From: Desulfofundulus salinus
GTDB lineage: Bacteria > Bacillota > Desulfotomaculia > Desulfotomaculales > Desulfovirgulaceae
Direction: 5' to 3'
Assembly (NCBI RefSeq): GCF_003627965.1
Contig: NZ_RBWE01000001.1
Span: 1,285,995-1,349,994, forward strand
Length of the DNA stretch: 64,000 nucleotides
Shown here: piece by piece, positions 27,147 through 33,899 of the stretch
Layout: each line of letters opens with the position of its first letter
How positions within the stretch are numbered: the stretch's first letter is position 1
Made by a program: the position numbers and the translations under genes
Notes under the pieces: model-generated
What the model was told of the DNA's origin: nothing
The model's database searches: none
The model's input: the letters and a program-made list of their open reading frames with translations, nothing else

Positions 27147-27377
27147 GTGACATTGGTGGTAGTCCGCGGTACCAGCGAAAGGATTATTGCCCATATTCAG
27201 GACCACGAGATATGTTTTGCCATTCCCTGGGTACGGCTCGAAGATGTGCTTACTGGCTTGGGAGCAACCCATAAAGCGGGTGCCATGCGCTTCCCCAATC
27301 CTTTTCTGGGTATGCGTAGCAGGCTGGTGTTTCCGAAAAGTTACCATGCTCTGGAGAAAGCTTTTGGGATAAAATGA
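27147..27377 (+). CDS. Hypothetical protein, possibly a gene remnant
   Basis: A 76-codon frame with protein-like composition (TLVVVRGTSERIIAHIQ at its start). I recognise no family. The frame is open upstream into the end of the symporter gene and the GTG at 27147 has no ribosome site, so it is either a remnant whose 5' end was lost or a chance frame. The region 27098-27427 holds nothing else except the hairpin at 27392-27419. Confidence 0.25.
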   Translation: MTLVVVRGTSERIIAHIQDHEICFAIPWVRLEDVLTGLGATHKAGAMRFPNPFLGMRSRLVFPKSYHALEKAFGIK

Positions 27378-27391
27378 TAAAATAAAGCTAT

Positions 27392-27419
27392 TTAAGGGCG
27401 CAAAAAAAAGCGCCCTTAA
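27392..27419 (-). terminator. Strong hairpin, probable terminator for leftward transcription
   Basis: TTAAGGGCGC (27392-27401) pairs perfectly with GCGCCCTTAA (27410-27419) around eight A residues. On the minus strand it is followed by a T-rich stretch (TAGCTTTATTTTATC). It lies 8 bases outside the left end of the IS66-type element. On the plus strand the downstream sequence is not T-rich. Confidence 0.55.
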
Positions 27420-27478
27420 GTATATGGGTAAGCGTAAAATAAACCCCACCTTGCAATCAGGTGGGGACATAATCTGGC

Positions 27479-27670
27479 TTATTTATTAGCCCTGCAGACA
27501 GGGGGTAATGAATTGGACCAGGGGAGCAACTGATCCAGGGCGTTACTATCTTTAGGGTCCAGGTTGGGAAGTTTTTCAAAAAGATAACTGAGGTACTGGA
27601 AAGGATTCAACCCATTCTCCTTTGCCGTTTCTATGATGCTGTAAGTAATAGCGCTGGCCCGGGCTACCAT
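27479..27670 (-). pseudogene. IS66 transposase (TnpC) C-terminal fragment
   Basis: 63 codons reading ARASAITYSIIETAKENGLNP..., QYLSYLFEKLPNL and LLPWS, the typical C-terminal end of IS66 transposases. The catalytic DDE core is absent. It overlaps by a few bases the end of the tnpA-type fragment in another frame, so the internal deletion junction lies at about 27665-27670. Confidence 0.85.
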
Positions 27671-27786
27671 AACTGCCTGGGGCTGATGCCTTCATGGGCG
27701 GCGCACCATTCTCTGACGCTTTGCCCACTCATCTTGTATTCGGCTATTCGGGTTTCCCATAGCGCTTCCCGTTCGGCTTTGGTCAT
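27664..27786 (-). pseudogene. IS66 accessory gene (tnpA-type) N-terminal fragment
   Basis: From ATG at 27786 the frame reads MTKAEREALWETRIAEY, then SGQSVREWCAAHEGIS and PRQLW before a TAG at 27664. This is the HTH start of the small IS66 accessory protein. A GAGGAGG site precedes it. It is truncated at the same deletion junction as the transposase fragment. Confidence 0.8.
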
Positions 27787-27879
27787 AAGAAAAAATCCTC
27801 CTCATCGAGCTTATTTTTTGAGGAAGATTATCCCTTAAACTTGGGTATTGTGCCAAGGTGGGTTGTGTTTGACGCTTAC

Positions 27880-28256
27880 CAAAGTTTTTACATCAACACC
27901 AATTGCGAGCAAATTCTTCTTTGGTAAAGCCGTGATACATCAGAGCTTTTCTAATCCTTTATCCGAGAGTTTTTTCCGGGAGACACTCGAAACAGCCCAA
28001 GTGAAATATTTGTACATTAAGGGCATCTGCTAATTTGCGCAAATTCGAGAGGCTGACTTTACACCTACTCGTTTCGAGATTACTAATAGCCTCCGGTGTC
28101 ATATTTACTACTGCCGCCAGGTCCCTTATAGTCATATTTTTTGCGACTCTAGCCTTGCGAAGACGGGCTCCTGGAGTATCACCATCCCAAAGATGGCCGA
28201 GTAGCCATGCGGGTAATTTCGTCCGCCGTTCTATAGAAAGGTCAAGGTTATTCTCC
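27880..28256 (-). pseudogene. Broken XRE-family regulator gene
   Basis: Minus-strand translation gives SIERRTKLPAWLLGHLWDGD, then GARLRKARVAKNMTIRDLAA and TPEAISNLE, a clear XRE helix-turn-helix. It is followed by a TAA at 27959-27961, then a second HTH start (RIRKALMYHGFTKEEFAR) and, after a frameshift, IGVDVKTL. The IS66 element begins directly after that leucine. There is no start codon: the 5' side runs into the comM copy. The gene is thus damaged at both ends and in the middle. Confidence 0.75.
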
Positions 28257-28263
28257 TCACGGT

Positions 28264-28746
28264 TGTCCCTGCGGCTTCCTGGGCGATCCGGTCCGGGAAT
28301 GCACCTGCACCCCCTATCAGGTGCAGCGTTACCTGGGGCGTATTTCGGGCCCCCTGCTGGACTGCATTGACATCCACCTGGAGGTTCCCCGGGTGGATTA
28401 CGAGGACCTGGCCCGCCGGGAGCCGGGCGAACCGTCGTCAGAGATCAAAAAGCGGGTGGAGAAAGCCCGGGCCGTACAGCGCCGTCGCTTTGGTTCTTCC
28501 GGGATTACCTGCAACGCCCGCATGACCCCGGCCCAGGTTCGCCGTTATTGTTCCCTCACCCGGGAAGCCCGCTCGTTGTTTTCATCCGTTTTCCGCCAGT
28601 TGAACCTGAGCGCCCGTTCCCATGACTGGGTGCTCAAGGTGGCCCGTACTATCGCCGATTTTGACGGGGGCGATGTCATTGACGCCATCCACCTGGCCGA
28701 GGCGGTGCAGTACCGCAGCCTGGAGGCCAGGTACTGGCCGGGGTAG
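28264..28746 (+). pseudogene. comM: Duplicated 3' third of comM
   Basis: These 483 bases align with 5586-6068 at a constant offset of 22678, with no gaps and only scattered substitutions. The copy starts within the cysteine cluster (CPCGFLGD) and ends at the same stop codon. It lacks the Lon-like and Walker regions and has no start signal, so it cannot be functional alone. Changes include Arg to Cys in DRIDIHLE and Arg to Trp in SHDRVLKV, suggesting relaxed selection. It adjoins the broken XRE gene. Confidence 0.92.
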
Positions 28747-29131
28747 ACGCCCTTTGCCGCCGTTTGCTTTTCCGGCCCGGACAATCTGTTAAAGACTGGC
28801 CGGAGACAGGGGCCTGATTTTAACCGGGCGGGGGAATGCCCCGGACTCCACGGGAAGAAGACGCCGGAGGAAATAATCGAGGTTGACGGTTTTAAAAGTG
28901 AAGCTGGCCTTGACCGGGCGGCAACATCACCCAAACCGGTGATTACAAACCCCGGGACGCCGCTTCCGGCCTCCGTCCCGCCGGTCGCTCGCCGTTTGCA
29001 CGTACCCCTCCTGGGATCCGGCCGGGAGCCGTTCCGAAAAAAATTACCTCCGGTAAGCGCCGGCGGTGAATTCTTTAGATTTATGGCCGAAAGCTAAAAT
29101 GAGAGATGAGATAACCAGGAGGAGTGGGACG
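28747..29131. other. Intergenic region before the chemotaxis receptor gene
   Basis: About 385 bases, G+C-rich in the first 250, without a supported gene or a clear terminator. The frames present have no ribosome site or known motif. The last 60 bases turn A+T-richer and carry AGGAGG (29117-29122) for the GTG at 29132. Confidence 0.5.
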
Positions 29132-30775
29132 GTGAAAATTCGCTGGAAGATATTAATTGGCTACATTATCGTGCTGTTGGTTTTTGCCGTTGCGGCCGGT
29201 TTCCAGGTTTACCAGATGCGCCAGGCCAGGGCGGGTTACGAACGGATTATCCAGCGGGAGGTTTTCAAAGCCGCGGAGGCGCAGAAGTTCCTCCTGCTTT
29301 TCCAAAGGCTGCCCATTTTGTTCTAGAGCTACATCTTAACTGGCAACGAAGCGGAATTTAAAAATTACAGCAACCAGAGCGCCGAAGCTGTGCTGCAGCT
29401 CAGGAAGCTGGAGGACCTTTGTGATTCGGAGGAGGAAAAAGCGCTGATCAAGGAGATCCAGCGCAAGCTGGATGATTACCGGTCAGTGGCGGGGTATTTA
29501 ACAACCCTGAAAACGCAGGCGATCGACTATGAGGCGGAATTAAAAGCCCTCCCCGCCACCGGGAGCAATATGGCCAGAAGAATGGATTTAATCGGGCAAC
29601 TGGAGGATCTTCAAGAAGAAATATCTTCCTATCTTGCGGAAAAGCACGGCGTGATAGATGCGGCGCTCAAGGCGGGCCAGGATTTTGTGAGTTTGCAGGA
29701 AAAATCCCTGCAGTCGGCGGTTGAAAGCAACAGCGTCCTGGTAAACAAGATAGAAATGGTGAACTACCTGGCCGTCGGCATGGCCATGCTTTTGGGCTTG
29801 CTAATCGCCTTTTGCACCGGACAGTTGATCGCCCGGCCCGTTCAGATGGTGGAGGGGGGCGTCTCCCGCATAGCCGCGGGTGATTTGTCCGTGGCCGACC
29901 TCAAAAGCAGCTCCCGGGACGAAATTGGTTCCCTGGCACGTTCGTTTAACCAGATGAAGCAAAACCTGCGGGAAATTGTCCAGAAGGTGGCCGAAGGAGC
30001 ACGTTCCATTTTCCACGCCGCCAGCCAGCTGTCCGAGAGCGCCCGGCAGACCAGCGAGGGGGCCACCAGCACTGCTTCCACTATTTCCGAAATTGCCGCC
30101 GCCGTTGAAGACGGGGCCGGTAATGCCGGGCAGGTGGCGCAGGCCGCTGAAAAGGCGGCGGCTCTGGCCGAAGAGGGCCAGGCCAAAGTGGAAAGGCTGG
30201 TCACCCAGATGGAGAGCATCGAGCACTCGACCAACCAGGTGGCCAGGGCCATTGCCGAGTTGGGGGAGACCTCCCGGGAAATTTCGAAAATTGTCGAAAT
30301 GATTACCGGCATTGCCGACCAGACCAACCTCCTGGCTTTGAACGCCGCCATCGAGGCGGCTCGGGCGGGCGAGCGGGGCCGGGGGTTTGCCGTGGTGGCG
30401 GAAGAAGTAAGAAAGCTGGCCGATCAGTCGGGCGACGCGGCGAAGGATATTTACCAGCTGGTGCAGCGGATTCAGGAAAGGGCCGCGGGCACTATTGCGA
30501 ACATGGAGGAAAATGCCCGGCAGGTGCAGGCCGGTAATTTCATCGTCAGGGAAGTGGGGGAACTTTTTACCGGAATTACGGAAACAGTCCGGAAACTAAA
30601 CAACCAGATTCAAGAGGTGGCGGCCGCCACCGAGCAAATCGCCGGCAACGTGCAAAATGTGGCCGGTACCACCCAGGAGCAAACGGCGGCCATGGAAGAG
30701 GTTTCAGCTGCGGCGGAGAGCCTGCAAAAACTTGCCGCTGAACTGGAAGAAGCGGCCGCCCGGTTTAAGATTTGA
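29132..30775 (+). pseudogene. Methyl-accepting chemotaxis protein gene with an in-frame TAG
   Basis: From GTG at 29132 (AGGAGG upstream) the frame encodes a membrane helix (about 6-27), the start of a four-helix-bundle sensor, then TAG at 29324-29326. The same frame continues without interruption to 30775: the rest of the sensor bundle, a second membrane helix ([16 protein letters not shown]), a HAMP domain and a complete signalling domain with the conserved tip ([20 protein letters not shown]). One C-to-T change (CAG to TAG) explains the stop. Without suppression, only a 64-residue peptide is made. It may be a recent inactivation or a sequence error. Confidence 0.85.
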
Positions 30776-30777
30776 AA

Positions 30778-30790
30778 TGGTGCCAGGCAC
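30778..30790. repeat. REP-like palindrome TGGTGCCAGGCAC
   Basis: GTGCC-A-GGCAC is an 11-base palindrome inside TGGTGCCAGGCAC, immediately after the chemotaxis gene. Sequences of this type are scattered in many Clostridia genomes and resemble repeats linked to REP-associated (Y1, TnpA_REP) transposases. Only this copy was noticed in the window, so family membership is inferred. Confidence 0.4.
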
Positions 30791-30834
30791 TTAACTTATT
30801 AACTTAATTTAGGTAAGCATGTGTCCGCGGCCGG

Positions 30835-30873
30835 CGCTCCGGTGGATTTAACCTCGGCCGGAGCGTTATTCTT
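30835..30873 (+). terminator. Probable terminator after the chemotaxis receptor gene
   Basis: CGCTCCGG (30835-30842) pairs with CCGGAGCG (30858-30865); the loop is 15 bases and a T-rich run (TTATTCTTGT) follows. It lies 60 bases after the stop codon. Confidence 0.6.
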
Positions 30874-31002
30874 GTCGGGGCCGGGGTGAGGGATGGCCGT
30901 TACCGTTGAGATATATTTACGGGGGTTGCCAGGCGGAACTCCCATGGGATAAGATAATGCTGAAGTGATTTCAGCTTAATTTTCGAGGGAGGTGCGCGCC
31001 AG

Positions 31003-31200
31003 GTGATGGAATGCCATGTGGAAAAAAATAAAATTCAATGTACCTGCACTTATGAGCCCTGTTCCCGGAAAGGAAAGTGTTGTGAGTGTATTGCCTATCA
31101 CCGTAAACAAAACCAGCTGCCCGGTTGTTTCTTCCCCCCGGATGTTGAAAGGACGTACGACCGTTCCATCGCCCGGTTTATTCAGTCTTACCGCGGTTAA
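31003..31200 (+). CDS. Cysteine-rich small protein (DUF6485 type)
   Basis: A 65-residue protein with eight cysteines: [28 protein letters not shown]... and [16 protein letters not shown]. The spacing and the [13 protein letters not shown] end are those of a small Clostridia family known as DUF6485, presumably metal or iron-sulfur binding. GGGAGG lies 10 bases before GTG 31003; ATG 31006 is equally possible. Its last 23 bases overlap the end of the convergent membrane protein gene. The function is unknown. Confidence 0.75.
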   Translation: MMECHVEKNKIQCTCTYEPCSRKGKCCECIAYHRKQNQLPGCFFPPDVERTYDRSIARFIQSYRG

Positions 31201-31531
31201 AAACTTCTAATAAACCCATTTCATCGGGCCGTTTTTTTCTGGCCAGGGGGTCCGAGAGGTATTCATGGGTACCGCTGGCTGCTGCCGCCACTAAAAAGGC
31301 GTTTACAAGCGCCAGCCCCACCGCTTCCAGGCTTAAGGTCCCCCGGACGGCCACCACAAACAGTTGGGTTAAAAAAGCTACCGCGATGGCCAGCGGGCGG
31401 ACGGCCCAGTCTCCCCACCGTTCCTTAATGGGAGTTTTCAGCAGGGCGGTAACTATGGAAACAAAAAGAACCAGCCCGCCAAAGGTGCTTAAGGTTTCCA
31501 CGGTGAAGAAATCATGGGGGATTTCAGGCAT
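31178..31531 (-). CDS. Small holin-like membrane protein
   Basis: 117 residues with about three hydrophobic helices ([34 protein letters not shown] and [16 protein letters not shown]) and a charged tail ending near LARKKRPDE. The layout is that of small phage-holin-like proteins widespread in Firmicutes chromosomes; no other lysis or phage genes are nearby, so a lysis role is not supported. AAAGGAGGG precedes the ATG by 5 bases. Confidence 0.65.
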   Translation of the reverse strand: MPEIPHDFFTVETLSTFGGLVLFVSIVTALLKTPIKERWGDWAVRPLAIAVAFLTQLFVVAVRGTLSLEAVGLALVNAFLVAAAASGTHEYLSDPLARKKRPDEMGLLEVFNRGKTE

Positions 31532-31667
31532 TGGATTCCCTCCTTTGTGTCGCGCTTTTGCTGTATACTATGTATGCCATGTGTGATGTGTACCCGTACA
31601 CACTTGAAGCGTTGCACCCGGCATGTCGTGGAAGCATCTTGCCTGAGCCATGAGGGGGTGTGACTTT

Positions 31668-31946
31668 TTGCTGCGCAAGCGCGTTTATATCAGCGGCAAA
31701 GTGCAGGGCGTGTACTTTCGTGTTTATACCCGGGATGCGGCCGTCAAATTTGGCGTAACCGGTTGGGTGCGTAACCTCAAAGACGGCCGGGTGGAGGCCA
31801 TCTTTGAGGGCGAAGATGGGGCGGTAGAGCAAATGCTCCGCTGGTGCTGGGAAGGGTCGCCTTCTTCCCGGGTGGAAAAAGTAGAAGTGATCGATGAACC
31901 TTACCGGGGAGAATTCAATGATTTTACCATTGCTCCTACGGTCTAG
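31668..31946 (+). CDS. acyP: Acylphosphatase
   Basis: A 92-residue enzyme of the acylphosphatase fold. The phosphate-binding loop GKVQGVYFR with its essential Arg, and the catalytic Asn in GWVRNLKDGRVE, are both present. It hydrolyses carboxyl-phosphate bonds such as those of acetyl or carbamoyl phosphate. TTG at 31668 has AGGGGG 9 bases upstream; the ATG at 31650 has no site. Stand-alone gene. Confidence 0.93.
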   Translation: MLRKRVYISGKVQGVYFRVYTRDAAVKFGVTGWVRNLKDGRVEAIFEGEDGAVEQMLRWCWEGSPSSRVEKVEVIDEPYRGEFNDFTIAPTV

Positions 31947-32082
31947 CTTTTTAGAGCTCCCTTTTTACCGCGGGGGCTTATTTTTTATTTCAAGCATTTT
32001 TTCTTTTCGGTAAAAAAGGAATCCATCGTATTATCGCGAAATAACAATATAGCAACCCAATAGTAACAAAGGGGGATCAACC

Positions 32083-33792
32083 ATGGATGAAAAAAGAAAA
32101 AGAATATTGATTATCGGAGGCGTGGCAGCGGGGCCGAAAGCGGCTGCCCGGGCCAGGCGCTGCGACCCCGGGGCGGAAATAACTATTGTTGAAGAGGGAA
32201 GTTTCCTTTCCTATGCTGGTTGCGGCATGCCCTTTTACATTGGAGGCATGGTGGAAAAGCATGAGGAGCTGATGGCTACGCCGGCAGGGGTGGTGCGGGA
32301 TGTGGCCTTTTTCCGCAATGTTAAGGATATTAACGTACTCACCGGTACCAGGGCCGAAGCCATCGACCGGAAAAATAAGACCGTCCGGGTGACCAATTTA
32401 GCCACCAATGAAACGTACGACCTCCCCTACGATAAGCTGGTTCTGGCTACCGGCAGCAAACCGGTCCGGCCGCCCATTCCCGGTGTGGATCTGGCCGGTG
32501 TATACACACTGGGGAATCTGGATGAAGCCCGGGCTGTTCGCCAGGCGGTTGAGCAGGTTGCCCGCCGGGTGGTCATTATTGGGGGCGGCTTGATTGGCCT
32601 GGAACTGGCCGATGTCCTGGGAACAAAAGCCGAGATCACCATCGTGGAGATGATGGACCACGTTTTATCAACCCTTTTAGACCCGGAGCTTTCCATCCTT
32701 GTGGAAAGGGTTCTGCGCGGCAAAGGTGTGCAATTAATCCTGGGCAGCAGGGTGGAACGCATTGAAGGTGATGGGAATGGTGCTGTGGCCCGGGTCGTCA
32801 CCACCGCCGGTTCCTTTGACGCGGATCTGGTGGTTGTGGCGGCGGGGGTAAGGCCGCGGGTGGAACTGGCCCGGGAAGCGGGGCTCGATCTCGGTGAAAC
32901 GGGAGCCATTAAAGTAAATGAGTATCTGCAGACTTCGGATCCGGATATCTATGCCGGCGGGGACTGCGTGGAAAACACCCACCTCATTTCCGGCCGGCCG
33001 GTATACACCCCCATGGGCTCTGTGGCGAACCGTCACGGCCGGGTAATTGGCGATAACGTGGCCGGAGGCCGGGACACTTTCCCCGGAGTTTTGGGAACAG
33101 CCATTCTCAAAGTTTTTGAAATGAATATCGGCCGTACGGGCCTTTCCGAAAGCGAAGCCCGCCGCCTGGGTTACAATGTACAGTCCTTTATCTGCCCTGC
33201 GCCCGACCGGGCCCATTTTTACCCGGGGAGCAAGCCCATTATCATCAAGCTGGTGGCCGATGCTTCCACCCGCAAGCTTCTGGGTGCCCAGATCCTGGGA
33301 CCGGGGGATATTGGTAAACGTCTTGATGTGGCGGTGGCGGCCCTGAGCATGGGGGCAACGGTGGATCAGCTGGCCTCTTTTGACCTGGCTTATGCGCCGC
33401 CCTTCTCCACCGCCCTGGATCCCCTTACCCATGCCGCCAACTGCCTGCGCAACAAGCTTGACGGGCGGGCCAGATCCATCAATCCCCTGGAGGTGAAGAA
33501 ACGCCTTGCGGCCGGGGAGGATTTTGTGCTTCTGGATGTGCGTACCCCGGCGGAGTTTAATGAAGTGCGCCTGCCCTATCCCAATGTGGTATTCATACCC
33601 CTGGGCAAGCTGCGGGAACGGGCTAAGGAACTGCCTAAGGACCGTGAAATCATTGTTTTCTGCAAGGTAAGCCTGCGGGGCTGGGAGGCCCAGACCATTC
33701 TGGCAAGCCTGGGCTTTACAAACGTAAGCTTCTTTGAAGGAGGCATTGCCGCCTGGCCCTTTGAGCTGGATACCAGCCCGCGCCAGTCATAA
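32083..33792 (+). CDS. FAD-dependent CoA-disulfide/persulfide reductase with C-terminal rhodanese domain
   Basis: A 569-residue fusion. The N-terminal two-dinucleotide-binding oxidoreductase has FAD motif IIGGVAAGPKAA, the redox Cys in SYAGCGMPFYIGG, an NADH motif VIIGGGLIGLELA and YAGGDC. Residues from about 465 form a rhodanese domain with active Cys in FCKVSLRGWE. This architecture is CoADR-RHD, also called NADH-dependent persulfide reductase (Npsr). It reduces CoA persulfide or polysulfide, fitting a sulfur-active anaerobe. An AAAGGGGG site precedes the ATG, and a strong terminator follows, so it is monocistronic. Confidence 0.92.
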   Translation: MDEKRKRILIIGGVAAGPKAAARARRCDPGAEITIVEEGSFLSYAGCGMPFYIGGMVEKHEELMATPAGVVRDVAFFRNVKDINVLTGTRAEAIDRKNKTVRVTNLATNETYDLPYDKLVLATGSKPVRPPIPGVDLAGVYTLGNLDEARAVRQAVEQVARRVVIIGGGLIGLELADVLGTKAEITIVEMMDHVLSTLLDPELSILVERVLRGKGVQLILGSRVERIEGDGNGAVARVVTTAGSFDADLVVVAAGVRPRVELAREAGLDLGETGAIKVNEYLQTSDPDIYAGGDCVENTHLISGRPVYTPMGSVANRHGRVIGDNVAGGRDTFPGVLGTAILKVFEMNIGRTGLSESEARRLGYNVQSFICPAPDRAHFYPGSKPIIIKLVADASTRKLLGAQILGPGDIGKRLDVAVAALSMGATVDQLASFDLAYAPPFSTALDPLTHAANCLRNKLDGRARSINPLEVKKRLAAGEDFVLLDVRTPAEFNEVRLPYPNVVFIPLGKLRERAKELPKDREIIVFCKVSLRGWEAQTILASLGFTNVSFFEGGIAAWPFELDTSPRQS

Positions 33793-33807
33793 GGCTTAAT
33801 AACTACG

Positions 33808-33848
33808 GGCGCCCGGTGGTTTTCTCATCCGGGCGCCTTAATCTTTTT
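33808..33848 (+). terminator. Intrinsic terminator after the CoA-disulfide reductase gene
   Basis: GGCGCCCGG (33808-33816) pairs with CCGGGCGCC (33829-33837), loop 12 bases, then TTAATCTTTTT. It lies 16 bases after the stop and before recJ. Confidence 0.85.
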
Positions 33849-33899
33849 CCATTGCCAGGCTTGTGGGAGTTCATTTATAATCTACTTGAGGTAGGAAGT

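Larger units (their letters stand above)
27428..27879 (-). mobile_element. Internally deleted IS66-family element (about 450 bp)
   Basis: Both ends carry related inverted repeats beginning GTAAGCGT: the left reads GTAAGCGTAAAATAAACC and the right, on the minus strand, GTAAGCGTCAAACACAACCC; both continue with a CCACCTTG block. Inside are only the first 40 codons of the tnpA-type gene and the last 63 codons of the tnpC transposase; tnpB and most of tnpC are gone. The 8-bp flanks (GTATATGG and CAAAGTTT) do not match, so the target duplication was lost. The element could move only if helped in trans. Confidence 0.8.

Noticed and set aside
27147-27377. Coding gene after the symporter
   Set aside because: Listed only with low confidence: no ribosome site and no recognised homology, though the composition is protein-like.
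29324-29326. TAG read as pyrrolysine in the chemotaxis receptor
   Set aside because: No pylT, pylS or PYLIS-like signal is seen, and the residue expected from the surrounding codon is glutamine (CAG). A point mutation is simpler.
33816-33899. 28-codon N-terminal extension of RecJ
   Set aside because: It overlaps the terminator hairpin of the preceding gene, and GAGGTAGG before ATG 33900 marks the true start.
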